Source: Loripinus fragilis (taxonomy: Eukaryota; Mollusca; Bivalvia; Lucinida; Lucinidae). From it: a stretch of DNA of 64,000 bases. The notes under the pieces were generated by a model. That model saw nothing but the letters and a program-made list of their open reading frames with translations, searched no databases and was not told the DNA's origin. How positions within the stretch are numbered: the first letter of the stretch is position 1; each line of letters starts with the position of its first letter. Made by a program: the position numbers and the translations under genes. Of this stretch, positions 54,100 to 64,000 are shown in pieces. Where the stretch lies: positions 29,242,164 to 29,306,163 of the forward strand of contig OZ026524.1 of the NCBI GenBank assembly GCA_964019695.1. Direction: 5' to 3'.

Positions 54100-55590
54100 G
54101 CAGACGATTTAAGTTGTGATTGGCGTTTTACAGCAGTTACATGTAAGAACAAAAACTTTTTTCGTCCACCAATCAAAGACTAGTCAGAATGGTCGAATTT
54201 CCAGGCTGCTGAGTCATTGATGGGTACAAAGTTGTTTTGTTGATTTTGTAAAGGGAAGGCTCATTTATTTTGGTGAAATAAAAGAATGTATTAGACAAAG
54301 TGGATCCTGATTAGTTGACTTCTTCAGAAGTTAGTTAATCTGGATAACCAGGATTAACATTGTTTTTAAAAGAGGATATATCCCAATTCAAACGAACAGA
54401 GCATTTTAGTAATACATACTGAACCCGATATATATATAAATCACTTCATACTAAAAATAGAAGAGTAACACAATAACCTTTGAATCTGTTTTATTATTTT
54501 TTTCTAAACATCTCCCTCTGTTGACAACATAGCATACTTTGCCCCCAATATATCTGACAGTTTTCCCTGTAATACATAAAGGACATACTTAAGAATCGGT
54601 CTGTCACTATTGGCTGGGTTCATTGGAAGAATGTGCTTGATCATACATGCATAGGATTCACAGGTTTAGATAACCAAAATTGTTCAGCGTAAAATTGTAA
54701 ATATTTTCTTACCATTCAATTTTAACATATGTTTTGGGTGCTCAAAAGAACCGTTTCAGTGAGGAGGTTCTTTTGAGTATCTACAACATATGTTTTGGTT
54801 GAAAAAAAAAATCATCACACACTCTTAACTAAAGTCCTGGGATTTAAATTATATTATGATGATTAGGGTTAGGTTTATGTTTGGTAGTAAATGTAACATA
54901 TCTATACTCATTCCAACTACTGTAAGTATGAAACAGATAAAAGTGGCAGACAGATTCTAAAGTTGCTCAATATAATGGACCATTCAAAGCAGGACATCAG
55001 ATGATGAACTATTCCATCTGTATAAAAATGGTTGTCACAGCATTAGAAGAAAAGCTTATGGAGTACATGCAACCAAGGAAGACCTAGAATAGTCAGTATA
55101 CCCACACATGACTTATCAGAACACTCAATGCCTATCTTTTCAGCTGCAGTTAATCCAATTTCATTTGTTAAGCCATTATCTCAAGAAAGTTTCCTTGTAT
55201 AATTAAAATTTCTTATATAGACAACTTGACTTAATGATCCTCATATTTTTTTCGAAAGATCAAATTCATTTTAATTTTTGTTGTAGAAGGTCTTGATTCA
55301 ACTGGCAGCAAAGGCACAATAATTATTCTTTACTGTTATTTTCGTTAAACATGCTCAACTATTCAAAACAATTCAAAATTTAACAACCCTATAACTGCAC
55401 CACAAAATACATATACCAACATATAGTATGAATCAATTAATAACCCTGATGAATGATGAGCACTATAGCACTATATTATGCATGCTGAAACTCAAATTCA
55501 AGTTTCCATCACATCAACTATACCAGATAACAAAAGGTAAACACAGACCAGAATAGCGATCAATGATATAAATTGACTTCTTTTACTATA
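54100..55590. other. Region without recognisable gene
   Basis: AT-rich; includes a small hairpin at 54736-54783 (GTGCTCAAAAGAACC / GGTTCTTTTGAGTATC) and a reverse-complement polyadenylation-like TTTATT near 54491. No ORF of interest. Confidence 0.4.
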
Positions 55591-55598
55591 TCTGGTAG

Positions 55599-55798
55599 TC
55601 TTTGACATCTGGAGCCTTATTGGGGTATCATAACAAACACATTTTGTTGGAAATAATTAGTGTTTACAATTTGGGGCAGTACGTGAGATTTCAGTACAGT
55701 GTGGAAAGCTCAGACTGGCAACCATCTGCCCATTCTTGTTATAGCCTTTGCTGCAGGCGTACATTAAGAATAGGTATAGATGAAATTCCAGGCCAAAA
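55599..55798 (+). other. Candidate internal exon of an unknown gene
   Basis: Open for 200 bases, acceptor-like TATATCTGGTAG before and strong donor GTAAGC after. Encodes Cys-rich text such as YVRFQYSVESSDWQPSAHSC. The open frame stops at the donor, as expected of an exon. I recognise no family and found no partner exon, so chance is a real alternative. Confidence 0.2.
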
Positions 55799-56236
55799 GT
55801 AAGCATCTAGTTGCTGTTTTGTTTTATTTTACATCCCACCAACAGCTAAGGTCATATGGAGATGGGGCCACGGCTTAAAGTCTCATCCGACAGACTGGTG
55901 GAGTAAGCATCTAGTCACAGTAGGTAGATGTACATACATTTTAAGACTTAGTCCATCAAACAGTGCCAATGAACAAACTTTAGACACTAAGTACCACAAA
56001 ACAAATATATAATGCACTCAGAGTGGCTAGAACTCTATAGAAGCAAGGGAGAAAACTAAGGAGTATTGGCCACCCTGCGTGCAATAGACATTGGGAAATT
56101 AGATTAACTAAAATAAATAAAAATTAATTATTTACAGTAAGCATACCTCTGACATTAAGTGGAAGCCACTTAAGCAAAGAAATGCCGCTACAATTAGTGT
56201 CAGTTTATCATCTAGTAACAGAATGAATAGCCATCT

Positions 56237-56782
56237 TGACAAGCCAAGGGTACTTTGTCCGTTTCATTCCATATGCGTATAGGGGAGCGCAGTGGCTCAG
56301 TGGTTGAGTGCTTGACTTGAGACCGAGGGGCCACGGGTTCGAGCCTCACCGGCGTCACTGCATTGTGTCCTTGAGCAAGACACATTAAACCTAGCTTAGT
56401 ACTGGTTCAACCCAGGAAGACCCGTCTCTTTATAACTGAAAGATTGTTGATGGGATGTCAAGAATCAAATCAAACAAAAATCAAATCCATATGTGTATGC
56501 ATGGGTGTAGGTTCAAAATTTCCAAAATCCTGCACTTTAGAAAATCAGATTTTAAAACTTGTTGTATTCCTCCAAATTATCAAAAAATCCCAAGTTTAAT
56601 GGTCAAATACCTTTAGATAAACTGAAAGAAAATCAGAAAAGCTATTAATACCTGCAGAATTCAGCATTTTGAGGCTGACTTTCTATGGAAAGTCAGCCTC
56701 AAAATCCTGAATTCAGGAATAGTCATGAAAACGTTCAGCCATGTGTATGGAACGAAGTGGACATAGTACCCTTGGCTTGCTA
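56237..56782. mobile_element. TIR element interrupted by a SINE
   Basis: Terminal inverted repeats of ~44 bases: GACAAGCCAAGGGTACTTTG (left) and its near complement ending at 56782. Inside is a 58 base near-perfect palindrome (56657-56714, GAATTCAGCATTTTGAGG ... GAATTC). Without the SINE the element is ~330 bases. Confidence 0.8.
56281..56486 (+). mobile_element. tRNA-derived SINE (family 2), complete, with target duplication
   Basis: Head with box A TGGCTCAGTGG (56293-56303) and box B GGGTTCGAGCC (56335-56345), body with TGGTTCAACCCAGGAAGACC, AT/CAAAT-rich tail. Flanked by CCATATGCGTAT (56269-56280) and CCATATGTGTAT (56487-56498), a 12 base target duplication with one change. Reference copy for this family. 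Confidence 0.85.
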
Positions 56783-56961
56783 AAATGACGTAAATTAGTA
56801 TTGTCAGCGAGCTCACTTCTTATATGTGAACCACTGCTCAAGAAAATGTAATGTGTGATCTTACTTTTTTATGACATGAATTAAAAGAAACGTAAAATGA
56901 GAAATAAAATATATCACTTGTACTGCGAGCTATTGATACACATGTTTTTTTCCTTTGGTTC

Positions 56962-57122
56962 AAGTCAACAGGGACGGGCCTTCTTGGGTTGAACCAGTAT
57001 GGAGCAGTGGATAAAATGTCTTGCTTAAGGACACAACACAGTGACTCCCTCGTAGTTGAGTCTCGAATTAGCAACCCTTCAATCTCCAGTCTAACACTCT
57101 ATCATCTGAGCCACTAAGCTCC
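56962..57122 (-). mobile_element. tRNA-derived SINE (family 2)
   Basis: Minus copy: TCTTGGGTTGAACCAGTATG, CAGTGGATAAAATGTCTTGC, head complement CATCTGAGCCACTAAGCTCC. Confidence 0.75.
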
Positions 57123-57261
57123 GAAAGATACACATGCAAACTACTTAGTAAATGTACTCAAAATAGTGAAGTAAGATAGACTTGATCTGCTTTCTACTTG
57201 CTGATGGTGATTACAAAACTATTCATATATCAATTAATAAAACGTAACTTTTTTGTGTGTG

Positions 57262-57418
57262 ATGCTTTTCCTGTCTTCCTGGGTTGAACCAGTACTAAAC
57301 AGACGATAAAGTGCCTTGCTCATGGACCCAACACAGTGCCTTCAAAGAGTCTTGAACTAGCAACCCTTCGAGCCCATGTATAACATTCTACCACTGAGCC
57401 ACTGATCTCCTCAAAAAA
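57262..57418 (-). mobile_element. tRNA-derived SINE (family 2)
   Basis: Minus copy 150 bases from the previous one: TTCCTGGGTTGAACCAGTAC, GATAAAGTGCCTTGCTCATG, head complement CTACCACTGAGCCACTGATC. Confidence 0.75.
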
Positions 57419-57504
57419 TGTAATTAATAGTAATCTAGCATCCAGGATGTCACAGTGCATCTTAAACAATCTAAAAGCTTGAAAAATGAATTGCTCATGA
57501 GGGC

Positions 57505-57780
57505 TACTATAGTCCTGCCGCAATAATAAGAAACGCGAAAATCGGGAATATTATTTTATTACATGCATTTTTTCCGAACATGAAGCTCAAATCTGCATTT
57601 AGAATATCCTGCAGTGTCAGAAGAAAATTGTTCGAAGAATCTACTACCACTGCCCTGACCCCTAATCTCTTGGGAATTTCGGCATTTTTAGGCTTTCTGA
57701 AAAGCGGGGGGAATTCAAATGGTGTAACAGCCATGTGACGACCCATATATCTGAACTTAAATTTCTACAGGTAAGTGTCA
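57505..57780. other. Unassigned segment with a minus ORF
   Basis: Minus ORF 57507-57746 (FEFPPLFRKPKNAEIPKRLG within it) has no recognised family. CCGCAATAATAAGAAACGCG at its 3' side recurs inverted at 60190-60222, so it may be part of a repeat pair spanning 57505-60225. Confidence 0.2.
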
Positions 57781-58302
57781 AAAGCATGATACATTTTAAA
57801 ATCGGGATTGCTTTCAGTGTACATGTTATTTATATTTTAAAGCACTGCCATTTAGCACTGTTAAAAGTACCGATTCAATCAGCGTAGACACAGATCCAAC
57901 TGATACAATACGATCAGTTTGATCCGGGTAAATACTGTTTGCTATATTTGTAAGGACATTTTCTACTAAAACAGTGTGATGTGGCTATTATCGACAGTTT
58001 TATAAAACAACTTTTACAGTGGTAAACGGCCTAAACATTATCAACTACACATGGCCTATCCCAGGATTATCCATGTCAAGTGTCAAATAAGTGGAACAAA
58101 ATGCCCAAATTCTACCATCAGAACTATTAGAACAAAAGTTGCCGTAATACCAGGCAATATCTTTTGTCAAAATACTGCCTGAAATGATTCACGATTATCG
58201 AATACTCAGTGTGATATCAATTGAAAACGTACATCTAAAGTCATTTATTCGTGATCCTAATTTATGCAGCAGTACTTTATATGAACGATACAATTTATGC
58301 TA

Positions 58303-59916
58303 TACTGAACAAAAGTGAAAACGCTACACTACAATATTTTTATATTTTGTGAGAAAGCATTGGACGAAAAGTAATTACTAAAGATTAATAACGTTTTCCA
58401 GACATCGCTTATTCGTCGAAACTCCACCAATTTGTCTATTTTGATTTTTGAGTTATGTTCCTTATTGTGTTTAAAGCTTTATTCACTGAACTTTGCAATT
58501 GCGCAAGCGCAAAAAAGATTGTTATGCTTATCAGAATTCGTCATACTTGTGTTGCATTATTACACAAGAAAACTGTTTTATCACTTGAAACAAGCTCAGA
58601 AATCAATTTCGAATTTATCAAATTTGTAAAAAAAAAGGAAAATGTCTCCCTTTGACAAAAACAAATAGGGAATATTATATAAATGTTACGTTCCCTGATT
58701 GGGTGATAGTCGAAAATATCATCCAGAGGAATGTGATTATCACATTTCCAGAGATGATATTTTCGACTATCACCCAATCAGAGAATGTAATATGTATTTT
58801 ATTATACCGAATATTAGATCCTTTATTTTCTATCGTCATAGGCCTACCGTGGTGAGGGGAGTTCCAAAGGAAAAATGATGCACAGCCTCTTATCTATATG
58901 CATGAATGAAAAAAATCTTTCACAAAAATGGCTCTTTTAAGTAGTTTGAATGCTCGAACTGGTCATGACGTTCGGTCAAACAAATTACGTCATAAAAAGT
59001 CGACGACGCCAAACCTAATACCATGCAGCGCCAGTTAAATTGGATACTTTTCAAGATGTGGTTTTGTTGCAAAATAGAAAATTTCGCCAAATCGGCTCAA
59101 ATTTGGTCTCAACGTGTCCCCCTCGTCCTAACTAAGAAAACGAGTACCTACAATTAATGTTTCTGACCATAAACAATTAAATGTTATTGGGAGTGGAAAG
59201 TGGCCAAATCATGCCTCATGTTGAACGTCTTCTGACGTGAACGAACCATACCCGCATAGGTGTTGCGCATCAGACGAAAGACTGATATTTTCAACTATCA
59301 ACCGCTGCTATGACAAACGAGTTGCAGTATTCGCCGTCGCTATAGTAGCGGGTGATATGGAAGTTTTGTATGGGAAATTCACGTGAGATATAATAAAAAA
59401 TATTTGGTGATCTTCAATTTATCACGATTTTCGATAACTTTCTTTCTTTTACCAAATCAGGTAGACCTATTAGCACATTGTTCCTACCATTTCTCGGCCA
59501 GTAATGTGCGCAGACTAAGATGCAACAACACATTTATTTTCCTATGGAGATTTCAGTGATAAAATTTCAAGCTTTGCCAATTTGATGAAAACCCCGCTTT
59601 CTTAGGTTGCTTTTGTTAACACATTTCTGATTGTCAAATGTCTTAGTCTAGCATTTCGTTCAGTCGGATCTGGTTGGCAGTGGATTTCTGAAGGCCTAAA
59701 CTGTGTTAGATTTATGTTCAAATTTGTAACCTAAAAAATTGGACCCCTGTCACATTTAAATGACTTTCATGTGTTTCCTCTTGACAATATCCGTTAACTT
59801 TTACTTTATACATAACCCTGTCTTTCAGGTACACTTTCATTTGCTTTACTGGCTTGCGTCATTTTGCATATAAATGGCAAACAATTCAGGTGTAGCGTTT
59901 TCACTTTTGTTCAGTA
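58303..59916. mobile_element. 1.6 kb Tc1-like transposon, no intact transposase
   Basis: TIRs TACTGAACAAAAGTGAAAAC...GCTACAC at both ends (58303-58329; 59890-59916), flanked by TA on each side. The end sequence resembles the ACTGAACAAAAAT... ends known for Tc1-like elements of fishes and invertebrates. The interior has only short ORFs and a nested palindrome at 58684-58790. Confidence 0.85.
58684..58790. mobile_element. Near-perfect palindromic MITE (~107 bp)
   Basis: TTACGTTCCCTGATTGGGTG at the left is matched by the complement at the right, and the centre (GGAATGTGATTATCACATTT) is itself palindromic, so almost no loop remains. Nested in the Tc1-like element. Confidence 0.85.
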
Positions 59917-60033
59917 TATAACTTCACGGCGATTACTGACCTGAAACGCCATCGAATGAGCTAGTCAACCGTTGCATATTATTAATAAACTGGGTCAGTT
60001 TATGTCCATTCTACCAACAGTGATACTCCCCCG

Positions 60034-60300
60034 TTGAAAAGAACCAAAAATTTGCCAAAATTCCATCCTATTACAGAAAAACTCAGCAAAAACATCAGGT
60101 TGAAAATTTTGTCAGAAAATACTGCAGCTTTTTCTACCCGCATATCGAAAATTTCAAGAGAAGATAACGTGAAAAGATGCAATTTAAGTCGATTTTTCGC
60201 GTTTCTTATTAATGCGGCAGTACTTTACTTTACCGATGTTTCCAACCAAGGCCCGTTTTTCCAACTATAGCCCCGAAATAGTAACTCTATCATCATTTAA
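60034..60300 (+). other. Unassigned 78-codon ORF
   Basis: 60034-60270, with text such as [20 protein letters not shown]; no domain recognised. Its 3' part contains the GCGTTTCTTATTAATGCGGC segment shared inverted with 57523-57541. Confidence 0.15.
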
Positions 60301-60419
60301 ACGTTACAACAATTTGAAATACCGTAAAATTCCACTATATACTAACATCCCACAAAGAAGGTCTTGGTTATAAAATTTCTTTCAAGCTAGATAGAGAAGT
60401 TTTTTAAATTATAACTCTA

Positions 60420-60990
60420 TGGTACCAAGTGGCTAATTTGTATCCCAGAGGCATGGTTGGCAGAGTTAAGATGAGGGTCAACGAAACATTGTTACATACT
60501 AAATATATATGTTGTGGGCCTCATGGTTTAAAGATGGGTGATTTTATAAAGTCTTCCCCCATTATCAGTCTGTGAAAGCTAATGACCCTAGGGGTGTGGC
60601 TAATTTGTACCAAATGGGCATGGTTGCCAAAATGTACGATGGGGACCACTAGACATTGCTATATATAAGCTGTGGGACCCATTGTTTCAGAGAAGATTTT
60701 TTTTTAAGTTTTCCCATTATATTATAAGTCAATGGAAGCTATTAGTCCCCAGTGCGTGGCCAGTTTGGACCCCAGGGGCTTGATTGGCAGGATTTTTTAG
60801 AGGACCACTATACATTCCAACATATCAAATATACAAACTGCGGGCATCAGGGTTTCAGAGTAGAAAGCTTTTTTTTAAGTTTTCCCATTATAAGCCTATG
60901 GGATCTATATGTTACCATGGCAACCAGAATTCAAATCCAATCAGCCAAAGACCCTCATGAAACCTTCCCCTAACCTGATCATGATTTATA
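60420..60990. repeat. ~155 bp tandem repeats (fourth family)
   Basis: Three units with GTGGCTAATTTGTA, GGCATGGTTGGCAGAG, CACTAGACATTGCTATA and TTTTCCCATTATAAG, starting near 60428, 60596 and 60756, followed by TTACCATGGCAACCAGAATT, the end block seen at 40150. Confidence 0.8.
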
Positions 60991-61092
60991 TGAAATTTGA
61001 TCAAAATTGGCCAACTTACCTTAGAGATATACTTCTTTAAAAATGTAAATGGACGACTACCGATGGATGCTGGAGCACTGGCATACAAATTA

Positions 61093-61258
61093 GGGGATAA
61101 CTGTATTCAAAATTTTAATTTGGATAGGTATATCGTCGGATATACAGTCGGAAATTTAGTTTTACGGCGACGCGCGAGCGGAGCCGTAAAACGTGATTTC
61201 CAAACGTATATCCGACGATATACCTCCCCAAATGAAAATTTTGAATATGGTTATCCCC
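61093..61258. mobile_element. Hairpin MITE (166 bp)
   Basis: GGGGATAACTGTATTCAAAA and AGGTATATCGTCGGATATAC in the left arm match the complement of 61205-61258. The loop is CpG-rich (GGCGACGCGCGAGCGGAGCC). A related GTATATCGCAGGATATACTG string lies at 61361-61380. The ORFs at 60997-61299 and 61193-61528 cross it and are spurious. Confidence 0.8.
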
Positions 61259-61749
61259 ATTCTAATGCACTTCAAATCAGAGCGTTGCAAGCCATATAGG
61301 GCCGCACGTCATCCAACGATAGGTGACGTAATTGATGACATCAAACTATTTCCGACAGTATATCGCAGGATATACTGTCGCAAATTTTTGACGTTATCCA
61401 ATCAGACGTCTCGTTACAAACGCAAGTGCATTAGAATATCTCATTTGGCTCAGCTCAGGTTAGCTAAAAATGCCAGCGATTGTTGGCATTTCAAATTGAT
61501 GAGTAAAACAAATCCCATGCAATTGTGAATGAGCAAGAAAAAAGCTTTATAACCTTGGAACCTTATTAAATAATTAGCCTTTTTAAACCCTCATAACTAT
61601 AAAAAAAAATGTAGTCTCTATACATTTCTAGCCTCATCTAACTGTCTCTAAAATTAACATTGATTATCCCTTCAAAATGTGCCCTATGTATAAGACAATA
61701 CCAGTAAATATTCTAAAATTTCAAACACTTTACTCTTCCTCTTCTCAAG

Positions 61750-62095
61750 TGGTGGATATAACAAAGTGCTTGTCGGAATAGCAAACAGGGAAGACCCTGG
61801 TCATGATGCTTCTGAAGAAGCATTCTGATCTTGGTATGCCCTGTTTGTATTGGCCTTTTTTAGAAGGCAACTAGTGTTCAACCCTTTAGAACATCTACTG
61901 TGAGCCTTTTTAATAAATACTTATATCCCTTTAAACAGAAGGCCACACGATCATGCCTCATTATAAACATGTAATCCCTCATAAATGGGACTTGGTACAA
62001 GAAAACCTGGTATTGTTGCATGGGAACAACAAAGGCGCTGACCAGCCTGCACACCCTCACAGTCTGATCAGCGCCTTTGTTATTCACTATCTACA
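61750..62095. repeat. Dispersed repeats including a GGCGCTGACCAG hairpin
   Basis: 61750-61890 is a diverged copy of 53735-53925. At 62033-62081, AAAGGCGCTGACCAG pairs with CTGATCAGCGCCTTT. Confidence 0.65.
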
Positions 62096-62375
62096 GTTAG
62101 GATAACATCCAAACTTAGTATATGCAAAATGTCAATATTCCAGCTAGTCTTGGCAGCTCAGCAGACTGGTTTATGTCTTGCTAGGTCAAAAAACCCGAGG
62201 ACAGATTTTCTGGCGTCGCAGCCCAAATGAGTATTGTTTCCATTTCATCCTCATCATATGGTCAATCTCAGGAGATTTTGGTAGTTAGGCCAAACAAAAA
62301 AATAAGTGTGTTTTGGGTAACAGGTCTGAAAATTTCAAGTAGGGTAGGCACACTTTTTTTTAAAAAAAATATGGT

Positions 62376-62441
62376 AAAAAATATAATTTCATGCATTTTG
62401 AAAGGCATTTCGCCTTCAAAATGCATAAAACTATATTTTTT
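62376..62441. repeat. 66 bp hairpin
   Basis: AAAAAATATAATTTCATGCA... to GGC pairs with GCC...TGCATAAAACTATATTTTTT; loop six bases. Confidence 0.8.
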
Positions 62442-62694
62442 CCAGAAAACCTGAAAAAATTCTAGGTTTCACCAGTATTAGGTGAGGTCAGGTTACACTA
62501 AACACACATATTTTTTATTTGGCCTTATCACATATGCAACAAGCCATAAACAAGCTTGCATACCAATCTGGTGGTGCAATAGGCCTCAATTTTGACCTGA
62601 GCATTCATCAACGTCCCTAAGTGTGTGTACTAGCAGTGAATGCTCTAAGCGCAGACATGTCTGAGCATTCGCTGTTCACATTTGTTTATTTGCT

Positions 62695-62968
62695 TTGAGG
62701 TTTTGACAGCTATGGTCCTGTCAAGACGGTCAGTTCACCTTACCACACTTTTTCCTGGGCAAACTGGACTAAGCCTTAACCAGTTCATCGCGTACAAACT
62801 TTCGTTTGTAACTGACAACAACCCTTCTTGAATCAGCGGAAGGAGGAGAATGACCGTAGAAAATATTTCATGATCAATCTCCACAAAAGTATGGGACCAG
62901 GCCAGCATCAAACTCAAGATCCCCGGATCTGCAGTGGGACTCGCTACCGTCTGTGCTATGGGGCCAGT
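62695..62968 (-). mobile_element. tRNA-derived SINE (family 1), second copy
   Basis: Shares GACGGTCAGTTCACC, CACACTTTTTCCTGGGCA, CTGACAACAACCCTTCTTGA and TTTCATGATCAATCTCCAC with 47425-47600; box B is degraded (AGCATCAAACTCAAGATCCC). Confidence 0.8.
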
Positions 62969-63117
62969 TCATATTTGTGATAAGTTCCAATATCTCAAAA
63001 CCTGGTCCATATAATAAAAAAAACTTACAAATTCATGCATATAACAAGGCATTTCCCATAACACACCACAATATCCCTCTAACTGAAGATTAATTACAAC
63101 TTAAATTTTGATTCAAA

Positions 63118-63545
63118 CTATGCTGTAAACTGGGTAATCATACTAAGCAAAGAATCAGTGCTTATACCAAGCAGTAGACACTGTGTTTACTCCAGGCAGT
63201 GAAATCAATGCTTACTTATTCTACAGTAAAACTGTGTGTTAATACTAAGCAGTTAACTCAGGGATTTTACTAAGCAGTGGACTAGGTGCTTATGCTAAGC
63301 AGTGAACTCTTTACTTATACAATACCTAACAGTGAACTTGGCACTTATTCTAAGCAGTGAACTCAGTGCTTTCAAATTCTAAGCAGTGAGCCCAGGGCTT
63401 ATACTTAGCATAAAGAAGCAGTGAACTCAGAGCTTATACTAAGCATTATTTGTTGTGCTTATTCTAAGCAGCAACCTCTTCCTTATACTTAGTAAATGCA
63501 GGGCTGATACTAAGCAGTGAGCCCATGGCTTATACTAAGCAGCTT
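63118..63545. repeat. ~25 bp minisatellite (CTTATACTAAGCAGTGAACT)
   Basis: About 15 degenerate units of CTTATACTAAGCAGTGAACT plus CAGTG, length drifting 22-30 bases. Confidence 0.9.
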
Positions 63546-63934
63546 GTTACAAGGTAATACTCAAACTACAAAGATAAGACTAGATAGAACATTGAAAAAT
63601 TTCTGTGTAATATCAAGTTAAAATATTATACTTTCCAATTATAAATATACAACGACTGGCTGGTTTTCTCGCTATAACCCATGTATTGTTTTCAAGAATC
63701 ATCTCAAAGAGTGACCCCTTCTCGAAAGTATGTTCCAGTTACTCTGAACTAATGTAATGGTGGGCACTATGATAGGAGAGAACTGAACAAGGTTATTTGC
63801 TATAGTAACTGGTTGGTTTAAGTCATGTAACAATTGGGTGTCAATGAGGCAAAACCTGCCTTCAGGGTTTCTGACAAAGTCTCACTCAAGTCAAACTTAG
63901 CTAAATGGACTAGGTAGAAAAATGAAATTTTGCT

Positions 63935-64000
63935 TGTTTTTGTTTGTTTGTTTTATTGCTTTACATCCCAAGTCAACAGTTATGGTCATGGCCAGTCAGT
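63935..64000 (-). mobile_element. tRNA-derived SINE (family 1), third copy, cut by window end
   Basis: (TGTTT)n tail then TTTACATCCCAAGTCAACAG, TTATGGTCATGGCCAGTCAG, as at 47390-47430. Confidence 0.65.

Noticed and set aside
61193..61528. 111-codon ORF
   Set aside because: Begins inside the arm of a hairpin MITE and has no motif.

Overview
The window is eukaryotic nuclear DNA, most likely from a bivalve mollusc. The evidence is AT-rich intron-heavy sequence, GT-AG introns, tRNA-derived SINEs, many hairpin MITEs, long (TC)n tracts, and arrays of ~120-155 bp repeats ending in GACGGACGG-like or GCTCAGGTGAGC-like motifs. The species assignment is an inference. There is no operon, CRISPR array or prokaryotic gene.

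Positions 1-40100 hold the only gene I can assemble with confidence. It is a plus-strand M1-family zinc aminopeptidase (gluzincin, aminopeptidase N / glutamyl aminopeptidase-like). Seventeen exons (377-39677) join in frame across sixteen GT-AG introns to give 704 residues plus a stop, from the MSTYL segment of the N-terminal domain through the catalytic domain and ERAP1_C-like domain to the C-terminus. The 5' exons (signal/anchor, most of the N-terminal domain) lie upstream of the window. HEXXH-X18-E and the catalytic Tyr are intact, but the usual GAMEN motif reads NAMEH.

The introns are filled with mobile DNA: 5'-truncated copies of a reverse-transcriptase element (724-1800 plus; 32505-33890 minus) and about a dozen fragments of its 3' region; repeat arrays (2990-3740, 13860-14640, 17720-18345); a 3.84 kb non-autonomous element with TA target duplications (18351-22191); hairpin MITEs; and a promoter-like patch in intron 9 (22870-22960).

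Positions 40100-64000 have no confident gene. They hold more retroelement 3' ends (40735-41525, 50715-51045), a decayed Tc1/mariner-type transposon (44223-45544) inserted into a repeat array, a second Tc1-like element with a nested palindromic MITE (58303-59916), a TIR element interrupted by a SINE with target duplication (56237-56782), three tRNA-SINE families, a ~25 bp minisatellite (63118-63545) and unusual GC-rich palindromes at 48052-48208. Two or three open segments are listed at low confidence as possible exons of unknown genes.

Nothing here is convincingly a new multi-gene system. The most checkable novelties are the altered GAMEN motif, the three TA-flanked transposons, and the two-subfamily, partly mosaic 3' region of the retroelement.
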